Positions 31,146-40,682 of a stretch of 64,000 nt of DNA are shown here, one piece after another. Position 1 is the stretch's first letter. Each line of letters begins with the position of its first letter. Made by a program: the position numbers and the translations under genes. The stretch is from Telmatobacter sp. DSM 110680 (GTDB taxonomy: Bacteria; Acidobacteriota; Terriglobia; Terriglobales; Acidobacteriaceae), in NCBI RefSeq assembly GCF_039994875.1, contig NZ_CP121196.1, forward strand, positions 4,836,001 through 4,900,000, given 5' to 3'. The notes below the pieces were generated by a model, which worked only from the letters and a program-made list of their open reading frames with translations, had not been told where the DNA came from and searched no databases.

Positions 31146-33035
31146 TCAGCTCGCAACCAGCGTGCGGCGTTTGCGCGCGTGCAATAGCGGCATCACCTGC
31201 GTGTATGCTTCATCGACAGTCAGGCCATACTTCGCGCGCAGCGATTCAATCTTGCCATGCTCGATGAACTGATCGGGCCAACCGATGCGAACAACCGGAA
31301 CTGCGCTCCCAATCTCCTGCAGCGCCTCGATGACTGCCGATCCGAAGCCGCCCATCTTCACATGATCTTCAAAGGTCACAAAGGCTGCTACTCGTCGTGC
31401 ATAGGTGGCGAGCATTTCGCGATCGATCGGTTTCACAAAGCGCGGATTGATGACAGCGGCGGAGAACCCGTCCTTCTCCAGGCGCTCGCCAAGTTCACGC
31501 GCGTAAGTCGTCATCGGTCCAAGGCCGAGAATCGCGACATCGGAGCCATCGCTAAGAACTTCTGCTTGGCCCACCGGGATGGGCTGCGGCTCAGTCTTGC
31601 ACTGCACATCGGCGACAGCGCCGCGTGGATAGCGGATCGCGCTGGGACCATCGATCGTAAGCGATGTCGCCATCATGTCGGCGAGTTCGTCTTCATCTTT
31701 GGGCGCCATCAGCACCATGTCAGGAATGCCGCGCAAATAACTGATGTCGAATAATCCATGATGCGTTGGGCCATCATCTCCCGAAAGACCGGCGCGATCC
31801 ATGCAGAAGACAACGGGAAGTTTTTGCAGCGCCACGTCATGCACCACGGGATCGAAAGCGCGTTGCAAAAAAGTCGAATAGATAGCGCAGAACGGGCGGA
31901 AACCGCGCGTCGCCATACCTGCGGCGAAAACAACCGCGTGCTCCTCGGCAATGCCCACATCGAAATAGCGCTTCGGATGATGTGGACGGAAGAGATCGAG
32001 ACCGGTGCCGTTGGGCATCGCCGCAGTTATCGCGACAATACGATCATTCTTGTTCGCCATCTGTACCAGCGTGTTGGCAAACACCTCGGCATATGTCGGA
32101 ACGCCGGCAGGCTTGGTCATGCCTGTCTCCGGATCGTAAGGTCCGAGCCCGTGAAATTTCTTTTGTCCATCGAGCGCCGGCTGGAATCCGCGACCTTTCT
32201 GCGTCAGCACGTGCAGCAGGACAGGACGATTCTCAGCCTTGAGAAATTTGAATGTCTCGATCAGCAGCGGCAGATTGTGGCCGTCAATTGGGCCGTAATA
32301 CTGGAGGCCAAATTCTTCAAACATGATCGAAGGCCACAGCATGCTCTTCGCAGCTTCTTCAGCACGGCGCACCACTTCGACCGCGGTCTTGCCGCCGATC
32401 TTCTCAACAATCCGGCGCGCGGAGTCGTGCAGCCGGTTGTAGTGCTCATTTGTAACGATCCGGTGGAAGTAACGCGCAATCGCGCCGACATTGCGATCAA
32501 TTGACCACTCGTTGTCATTGAGCACAACAATGAGTTTCTTGGTCTGATCGGCAATATTGTTAAGCGCTTCGAACGATATGCCGTTGGTGAATGCCGCGTC
32601 TCCAGCAACTGCGATTACGTTCTCTTTGCCGCCTGCCAGATCGCGAGCCACTGCCATCCCCAGCGCTGCAGAGAGCGCCGTCCCTGCATGCCCAGCACCG
32701 TAGCAGTCGTGCTCGCTCTCGGTGCGCAGCATGAAACCGTTCAGTCCGCCCGGCTGGCGAATGGTTGCAAAGCGATCGAGCCTGCCGGTAAGAATTTTGT
32801 GGATGTACGCCTGGTGGCTTACGTCAAAAAGAATGCGGTCTGTGGGCGTATCGAATACGGTGTGCAGCGCGAGTGTCAGTTCAACGACGCCGAGGTTGGG
32901 ACCAAGATGACCGCCGGTCTTCGACAGTGTCTGGATGAGGTATGCGCGTATCTCTTCGGCCAGTTCGGCCATCTGCGCTGGGTTGAGGCGCTTGAGGTCG
33001 GCCGGCGAGTGGATCGTCTCAAGCAATGCACCCAT
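31146..33035 (-). CDS. dxs: 1-deoxy-D-xylulose-5-phosphate synthase (Dxs)
   Basis: The first enzyme of the MEP isoprenoid pathway: condenses pyruvate and glyceraldehyde 3-phosphate with thiamine diphosphate. ATG 33035 (MGALLETIHSPADLKRL) follows GGGAGAGGG and gives 629 residues, the normal size. Motifs: GHLGPNLGVVELTLALH, DVSHQAYIHKILTGR, YGAGHAGTALSAALGMA, the ThDP segment GDAAFTNGISFEALNN (more often GDGA…), then the transketolase pyrimidine domain with GIAEEHAVVFAAGMA and DRAGLSGDDGPTHHG, and the C-terminal domain. It supplies undecaprenyl precursors among other isoprenoids. Confidence 0.97.
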   Translation of the reverse strand: MGALLETIHSPADLKRLNPAQMAELAEEIRAYLIQTLSKTGGHLGPNLGVVELTLALHTVFDTPTDRILFDVSHQAYIHKILTGRLDRFATIRQPGGLNGFMLRTESEHDCYGAGHAGTALSAALGMAVARDLAGGKENVIAVAGDAAFTNGISFEALNNIADQTKKLIVVLNDNEWSIDRNVGAIARYFHRIVTNEHYNRLHDSARRIVEKIGGKTAVEVVRRAEEAAKSMLWPSIMFEEFGLQYYGPIDGHNLPLLIETFKFLKAENRPVLLHVLTQKGRGFQPALDGQKKFHGLGPYDPETGMTKPAGVPTYAEVFANTLVQMANKNDRIVAITAAMPNGTGLDLFRPHHPKRYFDVGIAEEHAVVFAAGMATRGFRPFCAIYSTFLQRAFDPVVHDVALQKLPVVFCMDRAGLSGDDGPTHHGLFDISYLRGIPDMVLMAPKDEDELADMMATSLTIDGPSAIRYPRGAVADVQCKTEPQPIPVGQAEVLSDGSDVAILGLGPMTTYARELGERLEKDGFSAAVINPRFVKPIDREMLATYARRVAAFVTFEDHVKMGGFGSAVIEALQEIGSAVPVVRIGWPDQFIEHGKIESLRAKYGLTVDEAYTQVMPLLHARKRRTLVAS

Positions 33036-33287
33036 ACATACCCTCTCCCCGGCAGCAAACCCGGGCAAAATCGTTGGCAATCAACCCGAAACGCAACGGG
33101 CTACCGCTCTGACAAGCCAGCTTTGCCAACCATGAGTATACCAATGGGGCAGTTTCCGGCGCCGTGATGTTAGACGCAATGTCGCCCCTAAGGTATTGCT
33201 TCGATTGGACAAACTGGCAACGGCTGAAAGCCTATTTGGAACACGGTTCGCCCCGATTGTGTACGATTCTGGGGGATAGGTGCACCA

Positions 33288-33863
33288 ATGAATGGGATGC
33301 AAGGATCAATGGGAATGAGACGTGGATTTTTATGCGCTTTTGGGCTGATTACAATCACAGCTTGCGTCGCTGCGAACGCCGCATGGGGACAGTTGCCCAT
33401 GCCGGGACAGCAGGAAGCGCCCAATCCGCTGATGGACCCCACGGCCAAGCCGGGAAAGGTTCTGCTTTTCGACTTGGATGCGCGTTTCGCCAAGGATGTT
33501 CGTGAGCGGGGAGGCGCGGCATTCGCAGACTGGTTTTCGCAGGATGCTGTCGCTCTCAATAACGGTCAGGCCCCGGTCAGCGGATTGGTCGCCATCGTGA
33601 AGTCGGCCAACTGGGACCCTAAGGTCTATCAACTCACGTGGACCACCACCGATGCGCAGATGGGACCTTCCGGTGACATGGGATACACATGGGGACATTT
33701 TGAAGGACACAGCAAGGATGCCGCAGGCAATCCGGTGTTGACATCGGGCCGTTACATCACGATGTGGCGGAAGGAGAAAGACGGAAGCTGGAAAGTCGTC
33801 CTTGATGCCGGCGCCAACGAACCCGCAGCCGCAGGCGACTGTTGCAAGGTACCGAATTCCTGA
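33288..33863 (+). CDS. Secreted DUF4440 / SnoaL-like (NTF2-fold) protein
   Basis: A 191-residue protein; the start could also be ATG 33315, which opens the signal peptide MRRGFLCAFGLITITACVAANAAWGQ. The mature part has the NTF2-like pattern of DUF4440: LLFDLDARFAKDVRERGGAAFADWFSQDAVALNNGQAPVSG, then strands around TWTTTDAQMGPSGDMGYTWGHFEG, and the closing RYITMWRKEKDGSWKVVLDAG. These proteins form cone-shaped ligand pockets. No substrate can be named. It is divergent from dxs. Confidence 0.83.
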   Translation: MNGMQGSMGMRRGFLCAFGLITITACVAANAAWGQLPMPGQQEAPNPLMDPTAKPGKVLLFDLDARFAKDVRERGGAAFADWFSQDAVALNNGQAPVSGLVAIVKSANWDPKVYQLTWTTTDAQMGPSGDMGYTWGHFEGHSKDAAGNPVLTSGRYITMWRKEKDGSWKVVLDAGANEPAAAGDCCKVPNS

Positions 33864-33914
33864 CAAGTATCGCCCGTAAAGGGCATCGGTCTTGTTATTC
33901 GTCGGAGGTTGGAA

Positions 33915-34295
33915 ATGTCTGCAACCAACAAGACGCAAGAGCGCTTCGACAAATTATCCGCAATATGTTTCGGCTTGCCGCTGGCTGCGCGCGAAGACCA
34001 GAGTTCGCACGCCAGCTTCAAAGTCGGCAAAAAAGTATTCGCCTACTATCTCAACGATCATCATGGCGACGGCATCGTAAGCGTCTGCTGTAAAGTGCTT
34101 CCCGGTGAAAACGTACGCTTGATCGCGGCGAATCCACGAAAGTTCTATATGCCCGCCTACATCGGACCGCGCGGCTGGGTCGGCCTGCGGCTCGATCGCC
34201 CCACCGTGGACTGGACCGAGGTGAAGGAACTTCTGCTTGCAAGCTACACGCAGACTGCACCAAAAAAGCTGCTCCAATTGCTCGAAGATGGCTAA
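33915..34295 (+). CDS. MmcQ/YjbR-family protein
   Basis: ATG 33915 is preferred over 33909 because CGGAGG ends eight bases before it. The 126-residue product has the YjbR/MmcQ pattern (double-wing DNA-binding fold): ICFGLPLAAREDQSSHASFKVGKKVFAYY, VCCKVLPGENVRLIAANPRKFYMPAYIGPRGWVGLRLD and DWTEVKELLLASYTQTAPKKLLQLL. The family is small, cytoplasmic and of uncertain function, with CyaY-like or DNA-binding folds proposed. A hairpin follows at 34347. Confidence 0.88.
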   Translation: MSATNKTQERFDKLSAICFGLPLAAREDQSSHASFKVGKKVFAYYLNDHHGDGIVSVCCKVLPGENVRLIAANPRKFYMPAYIGPRGWVGLRLDRPTVDWTEVKELLLASYTQTAPKKLLQLLEDG

Positions 34296-34346
34296 ATCAG
34301 ACGTTAGTGTGATGGAAGAACTACTCGAAAACAACGTCATGCTGCG

Positions 34347-34373
34347 ATAACGGCGGTCACGCTGCTGTTATCG
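34347..34373 (+). terminator. Hairpin after the MmcQ/YjbR gene
   Basis: An 11-bp stem with two G-T wobbles (34347-34357 with 34363-34373, loop TCACG). There is no T-run, so it may be a weak terminator or an RNA end structure. Confidence 0.45.
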
Positions 34374-34476
34374 ATCGGGGAGATTACTGCTTCATGCATT
34401 GTTCACTGCGCCCGTGAGACAATGCGCTCGAAGGTATCTCCCCGCATCTGAATTCGATAGCCGCGCCCAACTCTCC

Positions 34477-36354
34477 ATGAACGTTTCAAAAAAACTAATC
34501 ACCCTGCTGCTAAGGTCGTCCTCTTGCCACCAGCGAAGAGCGCGCCGAACATATCGGCCCCATCGCCGGTATTCCAATCTTTGGCTTGGACGCTCTGAGT
34601 TCGGCCGCGTACGGACCAGAGGCTGCGCTGACGCTACTGCTGCCGCTTGGCCTGCTCGGCGTGAAGTACATCGTGCCGGTGAGCGCAGCGATCGTGGTGC
34701 TGCTGGCGATCGTCTACATCAGCTATCGCCAGACCATTGACGCTTATCCGAAGGGCGGCGGCTCGTACACCGTAGCCTCGCAGAATCTCGGGGAAAGCGT
34801 GGGTCTGCTGGCCGCAGCCGCCTTGATGATCGACTACATCCTGACTGCGGCAGTTGGCATCTCCGCCGGCGTCGGCGCGTTGATTTCCGCCGTGCCCAGC
34901 CTGCAACCGCACACGCTGCAATTGTGTCTTGGCGTCCTGCTCATCCTCACCATCGTGAACATGCGCGGAGTGCATGATACCGGCGTGGTGTTCATGATTC
35001 CCACTTATTTGTTCACCATTACGCTGCTTATCGTCATCGGTGTAGGGCTCTTTCACGCCGTCACCAGCGGAGGACATCCTCACTCAGTAACGCCGTTGCC
35101 GGTGCCGCCGCAGGCTACCGCTATGGTAGGCGCGTGGCTGCTGCTAAAGGTGTTCTCGTCCGGCTGTACAGCCATGACCGGTGTGGAAGCAGTCAGCAAC
35201 GGCGTGATGGCGTTCCGCGACGATACTCGCAAGAACGCAAAGATTACGCTCACCATCATCATCGCTCTGCTCATGGTATTGCTGATCGGCATTGCTTTGC
35301 TCTGCCGCGCGTACGGCATCGGCGCGACCAACCCCAATGGACCCGGCTACGAGAGCGTGCTCTCCATGCTCACGCGCGCCGTGATGGGTCATGGAGGTTT
35401 CTACTACGTAACCATCGGCTCCGTACTGCTGGTGCTGGCATTGTCAGCAAACACTGCGTTCGCGGATTTTCCGCGCCTCACACGCGCCATCGCGCTTGAC
35501 GACTACATGCCGCACGTCTTCATGCTGCGCGGACGCCGCTTGCTCTACTCATGGGGTATCTACGTCCTTGTTGCGCTCACGGCAACTCTGCTGATTGTCT
35601 TTCGCGGCGTCACCGATCGTCTCATCCCGCTGTATGCCATCGGCGCTTTTCTCGCTTTCACGCTCTCGCAAGCCGGGATGGTGATGCACTGGAAACGCGA
35701 AGGCGGCCACCCGTGGCGCATGTTTGCCAACGGGCTGGGCGCATTCGCAACCGGGATCACCGCAATGGTGGTGCTGGTGGCGAAGTTCGTGGAAGGCGCA
35801 TGGATTACCGCACTCCTGGTTTTCGTCATGATCCTGTTCATGCACATGGTCAAGCGGCACTATGTCCGTGTCGATATTGAGGTCAATCTCGACCGACCCA
35901 TCCAGCCTGCACAGTTGCAGGAGCCTGTCGTGGTGGTCCCATCGATCGGTGGAGCCGCATTACAGAGAAGGCGTTGTCATTCGCGCTCTCGATGTCAAAT
36001 GACATTCGCTGCCTGCACGTGCAAACCACCGACGTGCCAGACGAAATCTGCAAGGACTTTGACAGGTTTATCGCCGACCCTTTGCGGGCTGCCGGCAAAT
36101 GCGTTCCCAGGATCGAAATCCTGCAGTCGCCTTATCGCTATGTGCTGCAGCCCATGGTGGATTACATTCTGAAAGCCGAAAAAGAATCCGATACGCGCAA
36201 GATCTGCGTGCTGGTGCCGGAACTGGTCGTACACCACTGGTGGGAAAACCTTCTGCACAATCGCCGTGCGGATCTGCTCAAGGCCATCCTGCTGATCCGC
36301 GGCACCCGGCGCATCATCGTGATCAACATTCCCTGGTATCTCGATCGGGGATGA
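34477..36354 (+). pseudogene. APC-family permease broken by two compensating frameshifts
   Basis: Three frame segments together read as one APC-superfamily amino-acid permease of about 625 residues. It starts at ATG 34477 (MNVSKKLITLLL). A one-base insertion at 34513 (CTA-A-GGT) moves reading to the frame coding GRPLATSEERAEHIGPIAG and the twelve-helix core (GLDALSSAAYGPEA…MTGVEAVSNGVMAF). A one-base deletion in the CCC at 35938-35940 returns reading to the first frame for the soluble C-terminus (IDRWSRITEKALSFALSMSND…INIPWYLDRG). In the unshifted frame TAA ends translation near 34512. The changes may be sequencing or assembly errors, or real damage. The protein sequence around both breaks is otherwise well kept. 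Confidence 0.82.
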
Positions 36355-36412
36355 TCCCGCATGTTTCGGATATCTCGATTCCCTTCCCCGCGTAAAACCG
36401 TCAGAATGGGGA

Positions 36413-38212
36413 GTGGTTCTCACGATCCCATTTGAACGCGCAGACCGACTTAGCCGACCTCATGCGCGGCTGGCTGCCTGTGTGCTCTTCGGCTGTGTGC
36501 TTGGCGCTCTGAGTACAGGCGCCATCGCAGCTCAGGATGATCTTCAGCAAATCCAGCCCCGACCCAATGAGCCGACCAAGCCAAATCAACTCGCGGTAGT
36601 GCATGGACTGGTTCGAAATGGCGCCTCCGGCGAGCCGCTTCCCCGCGCGCTGGTACGGATCAACGGCGATGCATCCACCGGAGTGCTCACGGACGGGCAG
36701 GGACGTTTCGAAATCAACGACGTGCCGGAAGGTCCCCAGGAGTTCACTGTTATCAAGCCGGGATTCATCGACCAAGCAGAGGCCGGCGACGCTGGCAATT
36801 CGCACGAGTATGGACACAACATCATTGTCGTCGCGCAAATGGGCGATGTGACGTTTGGCATGGTGCCTGTCAATTCGATTCGCGGCCAGATTCAGCTTTC
36901 TACTGGCGACGTTGCCCAGGGCATCACCGTCTCGTTGTTACGCCGGACGGTGCAGGATGGGCGTGCCGTGTGGCAGAACGAAGCCAATGCCAAGACCAAC
37001 AGCGATGGCGTCTATCGGTTCGGCGGCCTCGCCGACGGCTTTTATGCCGTGTACACCGAGCCCGCAATGGACAGCGAAGCAGCAAACAACCTTGTCGAGA
37101 CTGGCAGCGGAAAAAATGTCGCACGCGACGGCTATGCCAGCGTCTTCTATCCCGATGCACGTGACTTCGCAAGCGCCGCAAGAATCCGCGTATCCGGTGG
37201 CGAGCAGGCGCAGGCTAACATTTCCCTCACGCTAGAGCCGTTTCAATCCGTCACTGCAACCGTTACGATGCCGAGGGCAATTTCAGGAGCCGGTGAGAAT
37301 GTGGGCGTTCAGGTCACGGATGCTCAAGCTCATCCACTGTCTTATACGGCCCAATACGACGCGGCGACACATACCGTGCAGGCGTCATTGCCAGACGGTA
37401 CATACAGCTTTGTTGTTACGCAGACGACAAACCCTCCTCATTTGATGAGGACAACCGAAAGTGAATCAGATCGAGCCCTGGGAGCTATTTTTGATTCCCA
37501 GTCTGCGATCGGCGAAGTTAGTTTTGCAGTCGCAGGTCATCCGGTTTCGAACCTTCGGATACCGCTATCTCAGCAGGGCAGCAACCCTATAGAGGTGACA
37601 GTGGAGCATGGTGCGAATGGATCGCAATCATCTGGTGATCCGCGCATCTTTGTCACGGTGAGCCAGGCAGGTGGAGGTCTCGGCGACGGCATCGTCAATA
37701 GCTACGCTGAGGGTGCCAGCACCGGACCGTTGCGCGGGCAGCATCCAGCGCCCGGATCGTACTGGGTACACACCAGCATCGCTCCTCGCGGATTATGTGA
37801 AGCCTCATTCACCGCCGGCGGCGCAAGCCTCGCACACGAGCCACTGGTCTTGGGTGCATCAGGCTCGACTTCTCCGCTGGTGTTAACGTTGCGCGACGAT
37901 TGCGCGCGACTGACTCTTTCTCTTCCAGATTCCGTGGGTCTCTCCGCAGGCGAGGAGCCCTACTACATCGTCTACGCTGTCCCCGATTTTGATTCGACCG
38001 AAGATGTAATTCCGCAGACGCTGCGGCCGTCCACCGGTGGCCGCATCACACTTACCGGGCTCACTCCGGGCAACTACCACGTGTACACGTTCAGCCGCCC
38101 CGTGGCACTTGAGTATCGCAATCCCGCGGTCCTCGCCGCACTTCCAGGACAAGCCATCGCACTCGCACCCGGCGCCGAGGCTGACCTCGCGGTCGAGGTG
38201 CCCCAGCGATGA
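36413..38212 (+). CDS. Secreted carboxypeptidase-regulatory-like domain protein
   Basis: A 599-residue protein starting at GTG 36413 with a signal or anchor near residues 18-41 (ARLAACVLFGCVLGALSTGAIAAQ). It has an N-terminal carboxypeptidase-regulatory-like (transthyretin-like) domain (VVHGLVRNGASGEPLPRALVRINGDASTGVLTDGQGRFEINDVPEGPQEFTVIKPGF), then further beta-sandwich repeats (SIRGQIQLSTGDVAQGITVSLL; GRITLTGLTPGNYHVYTF). There is no catalytic domain. Such proteins are abundant in acidobacteria and probably act at the cell surface or periplasm. Its stop overlaps the next start by four bases (ATGA). Confidence 0.85.
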   Translation: MVLTIPFERADRLSRPHARLAACVLFGCVLGALSTGAIAAQDDLQQIQPRPNEPTKPNQLAVVHGLVRNGASGEPLPRALVRINGDASTGVLTDGQGRFEINDVPEGPQEFTVIKPGFIDQAEAGDAGNSHEYGHNIIVVAQMGDVTFGMVPVNSIRGQIQLSTGDVAQGITVSLLRRTVQDGRAVWQNEANAKTNSDGVYRFGGLADGFYAVYTEPAMDSEAANNLVETGSGKNVARDGYASVFYPDARDFASAARIRVSGGEQAQANISLTLEPFQSVTATVTMPRAISGAGENVGVQVTDAQAHPLSYTAQYDAATHTVQASLPDGTYSFVVTQTTNPPHLMRTTESESDRALGAIFDSQSAIGEVSFAVAGHPVSNLRIPLSQQGSNPIEVTVEHGANGSQSSGDPRIFVTVSQAGGGLGDGIVNSYAEGASTGPLRGQHPAPGSYWVHTSIAPRGLCEASFTAGGASLAHEPLVLGASGSTSPLVLTLRDDCARLTLSLPDSVGLSAGEEPYYIVYAVPDFDSTEDVIPQTLRPSTGGRITLTGLTPGNYHVYTFSRPVALEYRNPAVLAALPGQAIALAPGAEADLAVEVPQR

Positions 38213-39852
38213 GAATCCTTCGATCGAAACCGCGCAGAATGGCATTTGAACTTGCGGCTATTTTCATCTGCGCGCTCGCCACGGCTCAGAATCCGCAACC
38301 GTCCTCACGGGCCGCATACCTGACGTCCGGCCAGTACACCATCGCGGGCGTACTGACCAATGCTGCTACGGGCGATCCGATTCGGCGAGCAACCGTGGAA
38401 GCACTGAAAGAAGACGACAGCCGCACCGTCGCCTCGTGCATCACTGACAATGAAGGCCGTTTCGTTCTGGACCATCTGGCTGCGATGAAGTATCAACTCA
38501 CTGCCTCCAAGCGCGGATTTCGCACCGCTTCCTACGACGAGCATGATGGATTCAGCTCCGCCATCGTCACCGGTCCAGATCAAGACACTACGCATCTCGA
38601 GTTCAAGCTCATCCCTGGCTCGGTGCTGCGCGGCGTCGTGAGCAGCGATGATGGAGAGCCCGTTGCCGGCGCACGAGTCATGCTGTTCCAGCGGCCGAAA
38701 TCTCCCGCAGCAGGTGAACGTACCACGCAGGTGAATGCGTCGATCACCGACGACACGGGTGCCTATGAGATAGGCGATCTGGCTGCCGGGGAGTATCTGC
38801 TGGCGGTAGCGGCGGAGCCCTGGTACGCCGTGCACGAGGGCGTTCCAGCGAAGCGTAATGCAGCGCTCGACGTGGCTTATCCCATTACTTATTTCGATTC
38901 CACGACCGAGGAGCGCTCGGCGACTCCTCTGGTACTAGCGGGCGGGAGCAGCGTAGAAGCGAACATAAGTCTGCATGCACTACCGGCGCTTCATCTCACC
39001 ATCGCCGTCCCCCGCAAGCCCGACGGATCGCTGGCAAGGCCAGAGTTGCAGCAGACGATCTTCGGCAATGCGATCGCATCGGAGAGCGCCGGATTTATCG
39101 ATGCGCTGCAAACCGGGTCTGTGGAGATGAGCGGCATCGCTCCGGGTCACTACGAGTTAACGCAAGGCGACCCGCCGCGCATTGCCGACCTCGATCTTGC
39201 GTCGAGCCAGCAGGTGGATGCGAACGTGGGCATCGCAGCGAATTCAATTTCCGGAATTGTGCGGATGGCATCCAGCGCGCCCGTGCCCGACGAGATAACC
39301 ATCTCGCTCGAACGCATGGATGGCGGCAACGGGCAGGCTCTCTTCGCAGCCCAGGCGCGTCGGGGACGCTTTAAGTTCGACCCGGTGCCGCCTGGTGAAT
39401 GGACCGTGATGGCTACCTCAGGTGACAAGGCCGTGCCGGTTGTTGCGGTGGGAGTCGGAAATGCAGCCACGGTCGGAAATATGGTGATGATCAGGGAGCG
39501 TGCGCCGCAACTCACCGTCTTCCTCAGCGAGGCTGTGACGCGACTGGAGGGCTTCGCAAAGAAAAACGACAAGGGATTCTCAGGAGCGATGATCGTGCTG
39601 CTGCCGAAGAATCCGGCACTATGGAAGGCGCTTACCCGCCGCGATCAGTCCGACTCCGACGGAAGCTTCGCCTTGCAGGATGTGGCTCCCGGAGAGTACA
39701 CGGCAATTGCCATTGAAGACGGCTGGCAGCTCGACTGGACCAATCCCCAAGCCATGGCCCGCTACCTTCCCGGCGGGGCCAACGTCTCAGTGACAGAGAA
39801 ATCAAATAGATTGATTCGTCTGACCTCGCCCCTGGCGGTTCAGATGCGCTGA
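38209..39852 (+). CDS. Secreted carboxypeptidase-regulatory-like domain protein, paralogue of upstream gene
   Basis: A 547-residue protein whose ATG overlaps the preceding stop, so translation is probably coupled. The signal peptide is near residues 8-26 (AFELAAIFICALATAQ). It holds carboxypeptidase-regulatory-like repeats: YTIAGVLTNAATGDPIRRATVEAL…TDNEGRFVLDHLAAMKYQLTASKRGF, SVLRGVVSSDDGEPVAGARVMLFQ…DDTGAYEIGDLAAGEYLLAV and a C-terminal FAL-QDVAPGEYTAIAIEDG unit. It resembles its neighbour in architecture and probably arose by duplication. It may bind glycan or protein ligands. Confidence 0.85.
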   Translation: MRILRSKPRRMAFELAAIFICALATAQNPQPSSRAAYLTSGQYTIAGVLTNAATGDPIRRATVEALKEDDSRTVASCITDNEGRFVLDHLAAMKYQLTASKRGFRTASYDEHDGFSSAIVTGPDQDTTHLEFKLIPGSVLRGVVSSDDGEPVAGARVMLFQRPKSPAAGERTTQVNASITDDTGAYEIGDLAAGEYLLAVAAEPWYAVHEGVPAKRNAALDVAYPITYFDSTTEERSATPLVLAGGSSVEANISLHALPALHLTIAVPRKPDGSLARPELQQTIFGNAIASESAGFIDALQTGSVEMSGIAPGHYELTQGDPPRIADLDLASSQQVDANVGIAANSISGIVRMASSAPVPDEITISLERMDGGNGQALFAAQARRGRFKFDPVPPGEWTVMATSGDKAVPVVAVGVGNAATVGNMVMIRERAPQLTVFLSEAVTRLEGFAKKNDKGFSGAMIVLLPKNPALWKALTRRDQSDSDGSFALQDVAPGEYTAIAIEDGWQLDWTNPQAMARYLPGGANVSVTEKSNRLIRLTSPLAVQMR

Positions 39853-40022
39853 GGCGTTTCGTGGAATCAGGGGCAAGAAGGTAGTCTATGAGGGTACCGA
39901 ATTTGTGTGACCGCACCCGCATGCTGCCTCCTCGACAGGCAAGATCCTGTCAATGGCAACTGCTTGGGAAGAGGCCAGTGATGGCTGATGCGACCCACTA
40001 TGGTGTTTGAGGAGAATCTGCT

Positions 40023-40619
40023 TTGAAGAGTAAGTTGCTATTTTTGATCACGGCCGTGGCATCGGTCATTGTCGCTCCGGCCTTTGCTACAGGACAGGTC
40101 GCACCAGAGCGCCCGCCCAAAGATCTTACCGGCCCCGTTTACAAATATGAGGTCTATGTCGGTTATGGATACACGAGCTTGAACCAAGTGAACCAGTCAC
40201 GCAGCGGGTTGCAGGGTGTTAGCGGCTCTGTCACGCGGAGATTCGGTGACCACTTCGGGCTCAAGGTGGACGGCGGACACTACGCATGGAGTGTTACCGC
40301 GACCAATGCCGGTAATCCCACTGTGGATCTCTTCCTGGCCGGTCCTGTGATCCGCGGAAATCTTTTTGAGAAGTGGAGCGCCTACGCTGAGGGACTGCTC
40401 GGTGGAGCGCACACTGGCAATGTCACCATTCAACCTAATGTTTCGTTTGCCGGCGGAATCGGCATGGGCGTGGATTACAACAAGAATGCGCGCTGGTCGA
40501 TACGAGCCTTCGGCGATGACATCGGATCGTCATTTACGCTGGTTCCCTATCAGCCGGGCTACTCGCCGCATACCCGCTTCAATGCCCGCGCAGGCATTGG
40601 GCTCGCATACCACTTTTGA
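40023..40619 (+). CDS. Outer-membrane beta-barrel-like protein
   Basis: A 198-residue protein with a TTG start at 40023 preceded by TGAGGAG. Signal peptide MKSKLLFLITAVASVIVAPAFATGQ. The mature part has alternating amphipathic strands with many Gly, Tyr and aromatic residues (YKYEVYVGYGYTSLN, GSVTRRFGDHFGLKVDGGHY, WSAYAEGLLGGAH, FAGGIGMGVDYN, RWSIRAFGDDIGSSF) and ends in GIGLAYHF, a C-terminal Phe as for BAM substrates. It resembles the OmpA-like/OMP_b-brl eight-strand barrels. A terminator follows. Confidence 0.82.
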   Translation: MKSKLLFLITAVASVIVAPAFATGQVAPERPPKDLTGPVYKYEVYVGYGYTSLNQVNQSRSGLQGVSGSVTRRFGDHFGLKVDGGHYAWSVTATNAGNPTVDLFLAGPVIRGNLFEKWSAYAEGLLGGAHTGNVTIQPNVSFAGGIGMGVDYNKNARWSIRAFGDDIGSSFTLVPYQPGYSPHTRFNARAGIGLAYHF

Positions 40620-40647
40620 TTTGAAAGTCGAATCGAGAAGATACGAG

Positions 40648-40674
40648 GGCGGAGGCTTCCAGCTTCCGCCTTTT
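40648..40674 (+). terminator. Rho-independent terminator after the beta-barrel gene
   Basis: A 10-bp stem with one G-T wobble (40648-40657 GGCGGAGGCT with 40661-40670 AGCTTCCGCC) and a three-base loop, followed by TTTT. It also lies at the end of the convergent DHFR-like gene. Confidence 0.8.
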
Positions 40675-40682
40675 GCATTGCG

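Noticed and set aside
34508..34520. CTA-AGG considered as a programmed +1 frameshift site in the permease
   Set aside because: It recalls the yeast Ty1 CUU-AGG site, but a second uncompelled shift occurs near 35940 and no stimulatory structure is apparent; error or decay is simpler.
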